A stretch of DNA of 64,000 bases from Entonaema liquescens (lineage: Eukaryota > Ascomycota > Sordariomycetes > Xylariales > Xylariaceae): the NCBI GenBank assembly GCA_902805475.1, contig CADCSX010000003.1:1488001-1552000 (forward strand), written 5' to 3'. Below, piece after piece: positions 10,414-24,000 of this stretch (its first letter is position 1; every line of letters begins with the position of its first letter). Position numbers and translations under genes: made by a program. The notes beneath the pieces are model-generated. The model did not search any database. It worked only from the letters and a program-made list of their open reading frames with translations, and was not told where the DNA came from.

Positions 10414-12821
10414 ATGAGTGACTTCAGTATATGTTTCAATGACAACTTAGTAATTCTATTTATTTTGTTAGTTATAATTCTTTGTTCGGCTATACTTCAT
10501 TCTCATATGTTGATTATCGACTCGACCTCCGTCGTAGGGGGGTTCTCTGGTGCGCCCGCCATACAAGTTCAGCATCCGGAAGGGGAAGGCGATGAGTTTC
10601 CAAAATGGAAGGGAAAGGGCAAAGCTGTCGCGAGAGACATAAATCACGATTCCCTCTCGACAGGTTTACCAAATAAGGAGGTGACCGTTGATTGGACTCA
10701 GTATGAACCTCCCGCAGGCCTGAGAGATACGGCCGATTCCAAGTCGGATGTAGTCGTTCGGGTCATCCAGGAGTCTATCGACAATGTCAAGGCCCGGATT
10801 GCTGAGGAGGAAGAAAGACGGACAGCAGATAACGCTAAGAGATTAAGGCAAGATGAGAAAATTAGACAAAAAAAGGAAGAAGTCCAGAGCACCGAAATAT
10901 CAGACGCACCCTTGGATGAGAAACTGGATGAGCAAGACATTGTCATCGAGGCTCCAGTACCAGCTCCGACCAGGATAGAATCAGTTACCCGTGATCTTGT
11001 TGCGCCGGTACAGCACGCCAAGTCAAAAAAACGCACGTTCAGGAACCTCTTTCGGCGTTTGAATAATACTGGGGAAAGAGGCGAATCTAGCGCAATTGGA
11101 GCGGCTCGCCATAGGCGGGATATTTCTTGGAATAGTCTGGAACTAAGCACCCATACGGCGAAGAAGCGATTCGTATCTGAGGTTCTGAAAAGGACAACTA
11201 ACAGCAATGGCAGCCGTACTTCTTCGGAACACGAAGCTGAAGTGTAAGTACTCCAAAGGACTGGAACTTCACTGGAGTGGTACTAATATACTCTAGCGAA
11301 TGTGTCTCCTGCCTAGATGACTTTCACCCTAAGGAGATGATCAAGGCTCCTTGCCACAGCTATTGCAGCCCTTGTTTCGTACGCCTCATACGTACAACTT
11401 GTGATAATGAGCAGCAATGGCCGCCTAAGTGCTGTCTGAATCCCATCCCAGCCTCCACCATAATACTGAACATCAATTCTGAGCTAAAGAAATTATATCA
11501 CGACAGGACAGCAGAGTGGAACTTGCCGATAAGTGAGCGTGTATACTGCAGCTTTGCCAGTTGTAGTCTATGGCTCCGACCGGATCAAATCAACCGCTCC
11601 CGCAATATCGCAAGGTGCTCGGCAGGTCATTGGACCTGTGTCGTATGCCGCGGCCAACAGCATGAAGGAGACAACTGTCCAGAGGACCGCGATATGATGA
11701 AGACCGACGAGCTTGCTGAAGAAGAGGGATGGAAGCGATGCTATGGCTGCCACGCGTACGTTGAGCATAGGGAAGCATGCCAGCATATGACTTGTCGATG
11801 TGGCGCAGAGTTCTGCTACGTTTGTGGTGCGCGCTGGAGAACATGCATATGTACGATGGAGCAATTGGCTGCAGTTAAACAAAATGCAGAAGAGCGACGT
11901 CAAGCACGCCAAGACAGGGAAGACCAGGAGGAGGCTGAGATTCAAGAGGCTCTACGGCTAGTAGAAGAGTTCGAGCGCGAAGAGGCACTCAAAGCTGAGC
12001 TTTTACGACAAGAACAGGAACGGTTAGCAGAGGAGCGTCGGGCAAGACTACTTGAGGAACGCATTAGGCGAGAGGGTGAGAGGCGACGCGGGGTAGAAGT
12101 CAAATACCTGGAGCTTCGTGAGGTGTTTGTCAACGTACACGAACTTCAACGCATCATCGTACAACGCGACCACAGCACCGAAGAAGCTAGACTGAAAACC
12201 CAAGGTGCTACGGCATTAGAAGAACTGCAGGAGAAACACAAAGCAGACCGCGAGGATCTGAGCACCGTTACAAGGGCCAAGTTGGCAAAGCAGGAAAGAG
12301 TGCTCAAACGGGAATACGTAGCACGAGTAGCCGAGGAACGCAATATCGAAGAGCAGTACCACGCCCAATTGAAGGAATATTGGTCCCGCAAAAAGAACGG
12401 CGAAGCCAAAATAGAGGCTGCTATGAAACAACTGAAGCGTAAAATGGATGCTAGTTTTAAAAATTGGGAGAAATGGAAAGACAACGAACTAGACAACTAC
12501 CATTGGAACGTCAAAGAAGAACAGGCAATCAAAGAGGAGCTGATGCAGGAAGCAGAGCGAAGGCTGGCGGAGGATACACGAGAAGCGCAAACCACCTTCT
12601 CGTTACGCAAAGCTGCCGAGCTCCGGTGGGTGGACGTCTTAATCGAGGAGCGCAACCGCATGCTCAACGATATGGAGATCGATGAGATTGAGAATGGTGA
12701 GAATGTCGACGCTTGGTTTGAAGAAGGTGGCCTTGATGAAGATGAGCTGGATGAAACTGATTTACCAGAGGAGTTTCGGGTTCCGGGCGTATACGAACAA
12801 TATCAAGTAGATAAGGATTGA
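10414..12821 (+). CDS. RING-between-RING (RBR) E3 ubiquitin ligase with long C-terminal coiled coil
   Basis: Exons are 10414-11243 and 11297-12821 (784 residues). The intron (GTAAGT, TACTAAT branch, CTCTAG) splits the codon for V277 directly before RING1. RING1 begins ECVSCLDDF with C279, C282, C296, C300 and C303. The middle region carries further Cys pairs (CSAGHWTCVVC). RING2 starts at C425/C428 and includes EACQHMTC; C438 is at the position of the catalytic Cys that takes ubiquitin from the E2 in RBR ligases. CRCGAEFCYVCGARW follows. After about residue 465 comes an Arg/Glu-rich coiled coil and an acidic tail. The N-terminal 275 residues look disordered. The first 30 residues from the chosen ATG are strongly hydrophobic; a start at 10507 would remove them. 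The substrate is unknown. Confidence 0.85.
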
Positions 12822-13268
12822 ACTCGGTTTATTCTGTTTTTTTTTTTCACATATATTTTATTGGTTGCACCGTAAGAGGTTATAGTATATAGAAAACTCA
12901 TGACTTCCCTGTCATTGACGACCGAAACCAGACGACGTTAGCTGCGGATGCTTATAAGAACGCCTCTGAACCGTCAGGAATAGGGGCAGACAAGGGCAAG
13001 AGTGATGAAGCTAAATATTTGGATGGAAACTCTCACCGGAATATGATTTGCTTAGAGTTGTTGCAAGTTCCTCTCTCACCCAGGACTACGGTTTCCCAAG
13101 TCGAATCTCGATAACCCATATCCGCATCTAATATGAGCCCAGTTTCACAAATCATCACTCTCAAAAACATCAAGCTAGACATCAACGACATTCGTTTAAA
13201 ATTAAACATCCGCCCAACTCTTAGGCCAGCAAATAGACATACCAGACATTCTTTTGCAAGACCTCAAC
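12822..13268. other. Intergenic, no gene seen
   Basis: Short spacer between two genes on the same strand, with a T-run at 12837-12847 near the ligase 3' end. Confidence 0.5.
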
Positions 13269-13800
13269 ATGGACCGTATGAGATACTACGAATCTTACAG
13301 TCACTTCCTCCCGATGAACATGTCCCACTCCCGGCCATCGGGTTCCCGCCGATCATCCTACTACCACGGTCCCGCCCCATCGCAAACCTCGGCCGGATCG
13401 TGTGCCGCCGCCGGGCACCAGCATCATGGGGAGGACCCGCAGCAGCACCAGAGGATGGCGGCGGACCAGGCGTACAGGGCTACATTGCAAGTCTTTCTCT
13501 TGGGCTTACCTTGGCTTATTACCCACCTACTTACCTACTTGAGGTAACTTACGGTGTGTGCTAACAATCCCCAGCGCCTCCCACGAACGCGCCGTATTCC
13601 AAGACGAAGCACGGGCGCGCGCCCGACGCCGCGACGCGGCCCGCAACCGCGCCCTGTTCCGCGGCCGGTTCTTCAAGCGCCCCGAATTCTACGCCATTTC
13701 GATCGGCGTCATCGGCCTACTGTACCCCGTCGTAAACCAATATATCATACAGCCGTGGGCCGAGAGGATGCGTGGGGGGGACATGGTGGTGGTGATGTAG
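13269..13800 (+). CDS. Small single-pass membrane protein, hypothetical
   Basis: My model has exons 13269-13471 and 13575-13800 (142 residues). The acceptor is strong (GCTAAC branch, then CCCCAG at 13574). The donor at 13472 (GTACAG) is the only one I found that gives the right phase; a donor at 13491 would enter a less convincing Arg/Pro-rich frame. The first half is Ser/His/Gln-rich and looks disordered. The second half has a basic stretch (ARARARRRDAARNRALFRGRF) and then one hydrophobic helix (FYAISIGVIGLLYPVVNQYII). Orientation and compartment cannot be settled; the basic stretch before the helix would fit an inner mitochondrial or ER membrane anchor. I do not recognise the family. Confidence 0.5.
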
Positions 13801-16800
13801 AGTGGGAGGAGGGGAACTGGTCCCGTGGGCTATTAGGAATCCCTCGCAAATGCGGCGGTAACCATGGGAAAGCTTGGAGATGTGATGTGGTGTGGTGGTG
13901 TGTAGTGGTTGGGGTCGGCTCTGAGGGCTTGAAATTGGGTATGTCGTTTTTAAGCTCCTGCTGCTCGTGGGAGGGCGGATGGATGGGTGTTGAAGAGGGT
14001 GTAGGGAACGCCGGTATGTTTACGTCGAATGGAAAATAGTGATAGACTAGTCATCGTTTCTTGCTTGCTTTTACCTTCCATCCACATAGTGTATAACGGC
14101 ACTGGTGAATTGTTCCAAACTGACTACCTTATCATCATCAGCTCAGTTCTCGAAATCCTAAAAACTAGGACAGGTAGTCGGATCAACCGATATTTAAGGT
14201 TATACAAGCTCCCAAAATAACCCAGGTTTCCCTCTTATACTTGAAAGTGTATAGTCTCCGTCTTCGGTTAAGCTTGGGGCTGTCTTAAGACATGGAGTGG
14301 GTCATGCTACTAATAGACACACGACACGCATGTATTGGCACCTGTGTGTGGAAACAACCCCTCTTGATGGCACTTCATAGGCATGGGACAGTTAAATTCT
14401 CTTGCAATAGTATCAATGATCCCCGAGGGGGTCAAGATCAACATGAACATAATTAATGCCATGATAGTCATAATAATTATTCAACCCTATTTCAAATTAT
14501 GGCTCCAACGCCACTTGGAGTATGCCTGATCCTCCGTTTGGGATCATGGGAATTACTTACCTTATACGAGTGTAGTAGTCTATGCAGGAGCGTGACTAGG
14601 CTTCTGCCCAACGCCCTTTGCATAGCTCCTCAATATGATTTTATGTTATGATACTCTGACCATGATCTGGCTATCAGACGGGATACATTCGAAACGGTCA
14701 ACGGCGAGAAGCGAACCAACTCGTAGCCACAGTTCTCAGGTCCACGAAAATCTGGAGTTCGATGGACCGGCATCCACTTCTCGTTGACAACACCAAACCG
14801 ATGTAAATACATATATTTACCATATGCAATAACATCATGTGAAGGGATCACGTGCGGTAGACCTAAACCTGAACCACTTGGTCAAGTAAATGGGAACAGC
14901 GCTGCGCATCGACCTAAACGTGCGGTGAAGAGTGGCAAAAAGCCCGACTCTGGGATGAGTATCGGAAGATAAGGACATATATGAAAACACGACATAGACG
15001 CGAAGAATGAACCCGCGTTTGTGTGGATTCGACGCTGTGGAAGATATCCGATCTGACGCAAACACGACGGGGAGTAATGCGTACTGGCCCCATCTCCCCC
15101 AACAAACAAAAACGCTGGTAGCGCACCCACATCGTATCGTGGGAGTCACCGATGCGATCTGTGGTGTCTTGCGTCGACTGACCCCAATTCTCGTGAATGG
15201 AATGCCCTCGAAGGAGTGTGCTTCGGCCAAGCTAAGCAACTCATGCAGCAATCCGTTGGTCAATTGGACAGAAAAAAATTTACGTGCAGGACCAGTAAAG
15301 TCGGGCTCCATCGTTCCTTGCAAATCGCTTCTAGTTTTTAGCGTCAGCGAAGCCCCGTTGGCATGAAAAGTCGATATGAATTTGAAGCGGTGAAGGACTC
15401 GCGATTCTGGTTTGGGTGGTCATTTGTGGGATGTATGCATGGAGAGGATCCGCTGCAGGAGTGGACAATGAACAACCACTACCCATTTAGATGGGGGCCG
15501 GCGTCGAGTAGAAAACGTGCAGCAACCTAAAACGTAGCTAGGAGTGTCGATAGACCACTACATAGTACAATGGGCTGCCGATGAGACTGGGCGACCAAGC
15601 GGGTGTTGCGGGAAGACCAGGGTTCGGCGGCAGGATACAGCATGTAGTATAGAGGTAACCCTCTCTATTTCGTGTAGATTTCTACAGCAACCGGAACCGG
15701 ACACAGCGATAGGGCGAACATGGCTGCTAGATGTGGCAGATGCATCTGGCATGCTTTAAGCAGTTGTCCCACTTTCAGATGGATCCCAACGACGTGGATG
15801 AATGGACGTTGTGCTAAGCATGGAGCAGATACAAGCTAACAGGCGCATGGCTGCCCATCCGTCATGTATCGATACCTTGGCTTTTTCCCACTGCAGCCGA
15901 AGAGGAGTAGTCCAAGTCATATTCCATGGGTATATGATCGTGCCGCTTTTCTGCGCGTGAGCACATGTTTCGGTAATTGGACGCTTGTCCCAACTTTTTC
16001 GCGTTTGTATTGCTGTTCTGTAGGCACGCGATATAATAATTCGCCGCATCCGTTGCGCAAAAGGGGCGAGGACCATCATGCAAGTAAACGTGCGAATTTT
16101 TCTCGAATTGGAGTTGCCATTTGCCCGTCCGTAGATGATCGATCACGCTGTACGCGTCCTCAGCATCCATCAACGCTCAGCTGGAAGCGAACATCCAATT
16201 CGAAGCAAGAGAGACATATTAAGACGCAGGGGTTGGATACACAAAAGAGATTTCAAAATAGATAAAGCAGAAGGCTGAAGAAGAAAAAAAAAGATTAATT
16301 GAATGAGGGGTCCAGTCAAGCGGGAAAAGGAAACGGGGGGCCGAAAAAAGATATGAAAAAAGATAATAAGAACACAAGATTTCATGTGGCGGGGTTCCAT
16401 CAAGACGCGACTGCTGATAGGAAATCGTTCGCGCAGGTGCGACGCAACAAACGCAGGGACCAAACGGGTAATCAATGCAACGAAGAAGAAGTCAATTGAG
16501 ATTTATCAATTACTACTCCTTCGGTGTCTTCCCCCCATTGTTCCTGTTTGCTACTAATTAAGACTCCATAGGCTCTTATTTATATTGTATGTTACTTAAG
16601 GAGGTATCTGTAGGAACAGGTAGGATTGTTTATACACAATCGAATTCGGTCAGATAACCCCACTCCAGATCGAGACCCAGGAGAGTTTTAGACAAATAAA
16701 TGCGAAAAGTTGGGGAAAGTCACCTGGCTTTAAATCATGGTACGAAATGCCTGAAGTGGATAAGGAACGTTTGGAAAGAGCAAGGACTTGCCCATCAAGT

Positions 16801-18061
16801 GACACATTGGGGAGTAATAGAAGAAGATCGAGAAGGTCCATAGCCTGTATAGAGGTACAAGAATGTTTATAATAAATTATATACTATTGAATGTACTATG
16901 GATTGTATGCGAAGTCTCGGAGTAAGGTCATTAGTGTGTACTATGTAAATTTAGGGAAGGATGGCGGGAGGGTGTTACTGTGTCAAGGCTGGCAGGGGTG
17001 TGCGGTAAAATAAAAGTGGACATATCACATCAGTGGCTGCCCAATGATAATGATAACCAGCCATCCCACAAACGGTGATATCCCCTCTATCGTCTCTCCA
17101 TGTACACCCTCCCTCTAAACCTCTGCGACCATTTTTTCTCCTTCGCCCACTCAAGTGCATGATGCTGCGTTATTGTTCATCCATTGGGTGGTCGCATTCA
17201 TACGTGCATACATAATAGGCTCAGACGTCCAATCCGTTTATTGTTTTTTGTGGTCTTTTGCTCCCTTTTGTACCTTTTGCTTCAAGAAGACTGGGGAAGG
17301 ACTTTACACTGCTTTGCTGCTTTGCCTCCTATCGAGCGAGCTGCTTGCTATTTACCTTAGCTCCATACGATCCCAATATTCAATTCTCGATACAATCAGA
17401 TAGGAAGTCCTGTCGTCAAAAGACGAGAGGTATCCGAATCTGTCGAGGAATGTCTGCCGCACACTGACCGCGAAACAAAACCAATCAATAGCCGGCATCT
17501 TTCTTACACACCTTTTACCTTCTGCATTGCTGCATTGCTGCATCGCAACATCATTGGTGCTTATCAGAAGTCGATTTCACTGTCTCTTGTACTACGTATT
17601 GTACTTTACCCCTTGCTTTTTATATTTCCCATTGCATTACCAGGGACAATTCTTTTTTTTCCCCGGTGCCCTTTGAAAGCTATACGGAGAAGGAGACGAT
17701 GGTAATTAATATTGCGACGTGTTACATCAAATAGGAAGCTCAAACTCTCCGCCTTGTTAACGTCTAACTACATCCCGTCAACCGGCAACGATAAACGACT
17801 GTAACATCTTCAGAGGCTTCAGCCCGACTCGTTCCACCGCTTTCTTCCTTAGATGCCTACTTATCCATAGATTTTCAACCTCAAGGCTGTAAGAATAGAC
17901 AGGTTAAGGACTCTGCCTTGATATTTTATACACCCCTCCTTGGTTACTGAACTAATAGTGCAGCTTACCACAAATCTTAACTTTTACTAGTTTGTCGAAG
18001 ACGACATCGTAGCGTCCATGGTTCTCGTTCCAACGCAACCAGTCGAGTTCCTAATCTCAAT
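13801..18061. other. Gene-poor region, no supported gene
   Basis: Four kilobases with many short overlapping ORFs on both strands, the longest 162 codons (14835-15323, minus). None shows a recognisable domain, a good splice-linked partner or clear codon preference. The part from about 14.6 to 16.5 kb is somewhat richer in CG dinucleotides than its flanks, so a decayed element or an unannotated lineage-specific gene is possible. From about 17.5 kb onward the sequence is pyrimidine-rich and is probably the promoter and 5' untranslated region of the next gene. Confidence 0.5.
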
Positions 18062-21000
18062 ATGGCTGCGGCCGCGTTCATAGAATCATGCGCGGGCGCG
18101 ATAAGAGATGGGTTTGGCCGACCAAACACTCAGCCTCCCATCACAACAGTTGCTTCACAGTGGGATGAGCTGGACCTGCAAACCCAACTGGAGCTTATTT
18201 CAAGAGCATGGCTTTCGGCGGCGACAGTGTTAAAATCGGTATGTGTACTCTACCTTGAGCATCTTGTTTCTTTGCATTCCGGCCATCACCTACATTACGT
18301 ATAGTCTTAGTAGGCTAGGTGATGTATAGCGTGGCTATCGTCAGCGATGATTTTGATAGCTATGTTCTATACCCGGTTGCGGTCGTTGTCGAACTTTAAA
18401 GCTGATAAATGCGATCCTGAACAGGAATTGAGCTGCGGATACACTCAAAAGATCGGCCACCATGCCAGCTTCAAGCCTTTGGTTATGCCTGATTCCACAC
18501 CGAAACGATCGCGACGCCCATCGAAGCTTCATCGTGAAGATCCCTCCCCTTTAACCCCCCTAGTTGACCCAGCTCGAACTGGCGAAGCTGCCCATCAGCG
18601 GGACCACTCTAATATAGTGAATCACGATACTCTTTTGTTGAACGGCGCTCGACGTCGTATACAACGAAGAAATTCACTAATTGACGACTCGGCAACTAAG
18701 CCTTACTTGGACTTTCTATCAGAGGATGGCTTTACCCAACACGCTAAAAAGAAGAATAAAAGGACTCAAGCAACAGCAGCCTTTGACTGGGGCGCAGCGA
18801 AAGAAACCGAATCCGGAACAGGTGGTACTGGCGGAGGCGACGACGGCCAGAACGGCGATGCAGGAAACAACGGTGGAGGCGCGGGTGATGATGGCAATGG
18901 TGACGGCAAGGGTAACGGCAAGGGTAACGGTGATGATAAGGACAAGGATAAGGGTAAGAATAAGGGAAAGGATAAAGATGAAGATAAAGACAAGGAGAAG
19001 GAAAAGGAAAAGGAAAAGGAGAAGGACGAAGTGACCGATACAAAACCGGACGATAGCATAGCGGCTGCTGAGACTGTCAGCAGTAAGAAAAAGAAAAAGG
19101 ACAAAACTCAAGTCGAAGAGAAAGTTGAAACCTTGGAAGTACCAAGTAAACCCGACGCATTCCAGGATATCAAGTTAGATGAACCCCCAAGGAGGTCTGT
19201 GGATATTAATTCTACTGGTAGTAGAGCTACACCCGAGCCCAAGGTCAACCTATTTGGGGGATGGCGTGGTCTTGGGAGCCTGTTTGGCCAATCCAAAGAT
19301 AAAGAAGAGAGAAAGGAGGATAAAAAGGAAGAAGCCAGTACCAGTGCTTGGAGCATTGATTTACCTAAACCTAAGAAGGACAAGACAGGTTTCGGTTTCG
19401 GTTCATTCGACGATACAGAGGGAGATAAAGCTAAGTCGCCCTCCAATGGTAAGACCGAGGAGAAGGACGATGGGCTTGACTTTGGCCTGGGTTCGACCAA
19501 AAGGACAAGAACAAAAAGAAGACGAGCATCTGGGATCCTGAGCCAGTACCCGAAGAGACACCAACCGCTGAAGACAAGGGGTTGGAGTCGACCGCGCTCG
19601 ATGATAACTGGGGAAGCCCCTGGGAAGCTACTGCTACATCTAAGAAAAAGGGCAAGAAAGGTTCTGCTGCCGGAGCGCTCAAACCCGATCAAATTGAGCC
19701 TGTAGTTAATCCCGCCCCAGCCGCAATCGACTTACTTGTCCCGCCGTCTAAGAAAGACAAGAAAAAGAAGAAAGGTGCTATCGAGGAAATTCCCGAGCCC
19801 GAGCCCCCAGCACCGGATGTAGAGCCGGAACTCGAGTCTGTAAAAGATGAGAACCCCTGGAGCGACACCATTGGAACGTCTTCCAAGAAAAGCAAGAAGA
19901 AGGGATCTGAAGCACTCAAGGACGCCGACCAGCCTGTTCGCGATGCAGGGCCCGATGATCCGACCCTTGAGAGTGGCTGGAGCTGGGGTGTAAAGGAAAA
20001 GAAGAAGAGTAAAGTTGCAGAGGTGCCGAAGGTAGAGGAGCCGATCCCGCCGCCTGAACCTACGCATAAGGAGGAAGAAAATTCGTGGGACTCCGTAACT
20101 ACTACGAAGAAAGAGAAGAAAAAGAAGAGTAAAACAGCTACCACGCCGGAGCCTATCGTTGAGATAGTAGAGGAGAAGGCTGAACCCGAGTCCAAACCCG
20201 AGCCCAAGTCCGATGATCCCTGGGGACTTTTCGGGGCTACCAAGAGAGACAAGAAAAAGAAGACGAAAGATCCTGAGCCCGAGTCTATTCCAGAACCAAC
20301 ACCAGTAGTTGAGGCTGAACCCGAACCTGAGAAGAAGGAAGACGACTGGGCAGCTTGGAGTGCACCTACAACCAAGAAGAAGAGCAAAAAGAGTAAAGGC
20401 ATCGAGGATAATAAAGCCTCCGAATCGGTGCCTTTGAAGGTACCAGAGCCTCCAGAGCCAGAGAAGAAGGAAGATGATTGGGGCATATTTGGCCTTTCTA
20501 CTAAGAAGGACAAGAAAAAGAAGAACGATATTACAGAGGAGCTGCCTAAAGAGATCATTAAGGAACCTGAATCTGAGTCAGCTACACCACCAGAGCCCCC
20601 AAAGAAGGAACCCGAGGATTTTCCATTTTTCACAGCCACAGCAAAGGAAAAAAAGAAGAAGAAGAAGAAGGGGACGATGGAGCTAGAACCAGAGCATGAG
20701 TCTGTCCCAGAGCCAGTGCAGGATCGTGCGCTAGAGCAGGAACCAGAACCTATACAGGAAACTAATCCCGCAGACGACGACGATCCTTGGGGTTCATTTA
20801 GCACTTCGAAAAAGGATAAGAAAAAGAAGAAGAAAGGGGGCGCAGATGAGTCAGACCCTATTTCTGATCCCATACCAGAGCCAGAACCGGAAAAGGTCAA
20901 GCCTGCTGACGACTGGGCCACATTGGGCGTCTCAAGTAAGGATTCAGGCAAGGGTAAGAAGAAGAAGAGCATCTTAGATGAACTTGCTCTTAAGAAGTCA

Positions 21001-24000
21001 GAATCTGAACTAAAATCAAAAGCACCTTCTGATCAAAATGATGATCTATGGGGCGTCAGTTCCTCCAAGAAGGACAAGAAGAAGAAGAATAAGACAAGCG
21101 CTGTCGTAGAAGAGCCGCCTATGGCAGAGGAAGAGGCACCGCCAACTTCACCTACCCCCGAGCCGAAATCTGAACAGGAACACGTTGCCACTTCAAATAA
21201 TGAGCAACCAAGTGCTTGGAGCTTCTGGGGTGCTACTAAGAAGCCCATCAAGAAGGTAACAGAAGAACCTCCCGTTCCGGAAGGCCAGGAAGGCTGGCTA
21301 GATTGGGGCAAGAAAAAAATTAAAGCCTCCACAGCTTTAGTCGAAGTCAAGAGCGACCTAGAGCACGAAGGCTCAGATCCATCATCCGCTATGCATGAAG
21401 GCGACGACTTCTGGGATAGTCTTGGGGGTAACAAGAGTAGAAACGGGAATAGTCTGATGCCAGACTCTATTGAAGAGCCCAAGAATGACGACCACTGGGT
21501 CAGCAGCTCGAAGAAAGAGAAAAGAAAGAAAGGCAGTAAGAATATTCCGGTCGAGATTGAAAATGAGTCTCATCTTAACAGTCTCAAACCCGACTCAGTT
21601 GAAGAGAGCAGAGCCGGTAATTTAGAAGACGATGATTGGGGTTGGGGAGGCCTGAGCAAAGGCAAAAAGACATCTCCACCCCCAGCACCCACTCCACCTT
21701 CACTAGAAATGAGCATGTCAGGCCAAGAACTAGAAGAGAATGTCTGGGACGACGCTAAAACCGGAGAAGACGAGGAGGAAAAGAGAGCAGCTGAAGAATT
21801 AGCGAACCAGATTGCCGCCGAAGAAGACGAGCTGGAAATGTTGACAGCTAAGAGCAAAAAGAAGAAACTCTCTAAGTCTAGTCAGAAAAGATTCGATGAA
21901 CTCACTGCGAATGCCAAACGTCGTGCTAAAAGAAAGGCAGCTAAAGAAGCTAAAGAGCTAGCTCAGAAAGAAGCCGAAGAGATCGCTACAGCGGAAGCTT
22001 TGGAAGCAGAGCAGAAAGCTGCGGCGGAAGCTCAAGAGGCCGATGAACAAGCTGCCGCACAAGCACTTGCAGACGAAATTGCTGAAGAGGAAGCCGAGCT
22101 CGCCGCACTAACAGCCAAGAGTAAGAAGAAGAAGAAGCTCAAGACAGCTGATCAGATGAGACTCGATGAGCTTACCGAGAGGGCCCAGGCCCGCGCCGAT
22201 GCGAAAGCGTCCGAAGAGGGTCAATATCAAGAAGCACTCGACCTAGACCGAGAGATACTAGAAGCAGATGCGCAAGCGGATGCTGAAGAACAGAGAAAAC
22301 AAGAAGCCCAGGAACAGGCGGCGCGAGAGGCAGAAGAGGAGGAAGCCCGCGAGGCTGAGGAGCAATCTAGGCGCGAACGCGAGGAAGCAGAGGCAGCAGC
22401 TAAGAAAAAGTCGAAAAAGAGCTCCAAGTCTGAGGATAAGAAGTCTAAATCCACTAGCGCCAAGGATAAGTTGTCTAAGAAAGAGAGGGAGAAGGAGAAG
22501 GAGCGGGAGAGAGAAAAGGAGAGGGAGAGGGAAGAGAAAGAAGAGGAGGAGAGGCAGAGAAGACAGGACGAAGAGGAAAAAGAAAAAAACAAGAAGAGGG
22601 ACGACGACGATGACCTCGATCTTGATAATATCGACCTCGCTCCCGAACAGATCGATGAGCTTTTGTCTGGCTTCTCAGCCCCCAAAGTACAACCCCAGCC
22701 TAAACCCAAGGTTGAGAAGCATAAATCTGATGCATTCTCATTCTGGGGTGCAAGAGCGAAAAGCTCATCACCCGAACCAGTAAGTAGCTCTAAAACATGC
22801 AAGACTTCGGGAGTAGCCGAGAGTAAAAGTGCTGAGTCATCAAAGCTTCCGGAAGAAGAACCCCCGATCGAGGATGCACCATCGTCTTCGAAGGCTCCCA
22901 CAACGGATGATGACTGGACAAAGCCAAAGAAGGCTAAGGCCAAGAGCGGTAAGCTTGCCGAAAAGCTTAGGAAATTTGAGCCGGCCAAAGAGGAAGAAGA
23001 CGATGATCTGATTTACGGGCTGGCTGCGCCGCCGCCACGTGTTCCTGTCGCACCACCCGTCGAGGAAGGTGACAAATTTAGGTCCTCGAAAGACATGCTC
23101 CCCGGAGGTTTCCCCGACGAAGACGAGAACGAATTTATTGACATCGTTGATATGGCGCCTGTACAGAAGAAAAAGAAGAGCAGTAAAAAGAGCAAAGCCA
23201 GGGCCGTCGAAGTATCCCCTCCACCACCTGAGGCTCCTATTCCACCACCACCTCCCGAAGTGCCAATCCCTCCTCCAGCTGCTCCTGACGGGCCCCCTAC
23301 ACCGCCACCCGAAGTCAAATCTTCTAGGAGAGACCGGCCCAAGGTCAGCCGTGATGGCAGTGCATCATGGGGAATGTGGTCGGCAACACCTCATAAAGAG
23401 GAGAAGAGGTCTAAGCCTAGGTCTGAAGAGAAGAGAACACGGAAAGAGAAGGAGAAAGAGAAGTCTTCTTCTTCCAAAGGTTCGTCATCGGATAGAGACA
23501 ACAAATCCGAGGAGCGTCCAGAGATGAAATCGCCGCCCACTGCCAAACCGCGCATAAACAGTATATTCCAAAGCACGCCCCCTATCTCGCGCTCTATGTC
23601 AACCCGTGATAAACACTACAGTACGAGTAAATCGGCTTCACGTCGTCATTCAGTCGACATGGAAAATGGTTTCATTTCACCGCCACCCGAAGAAATACCT
23701 GTGATGTCCTCCAAGGCCGCTAAAGTCTTCGGTGTTGACAAGAGCCAGAAAAGCCGCAGTCGCAAGACCTCCATGGCACGCCCCTTAGATGATGAAGACA
23801 TCGTTATGACCGGGGCCGGAGGCATCCCTTCGAGCCCTGAGAAGTCAGCTCGTAAACGATCAAAAGTAAGAGCATGCCACTATACCAAGTTTTCTTTTCC
23901 CGCTAACCTAGACCAGCCTAAGACTGAGGAAGATGCCGTCTTGTTCGATTTGGAAACTCCTATTGACGAGGTGCCCCTGAAGCGATCGGGCTCGAACGCC

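Noticed and set aside
13554..14039. 161-codon Arg/Pro-rich plus-strand ORF
   Set aside because: It overlaps the more convincing frame with a membrane helix (13575-13800), and its second half is Gly/Trp-rich noise past the stop of that gene.
18719..21857. Long minus-strand ORFs (up to 427 codons, Phe/Ser/Leu-rich) opposite the WG-repeat gene
   Set aside because: They are mirror frames of Lys/Glu-rich low-complexity coding sequence; AAG/GAA codons read as CTT/TTC on the other strand. No domain and no independent start context.
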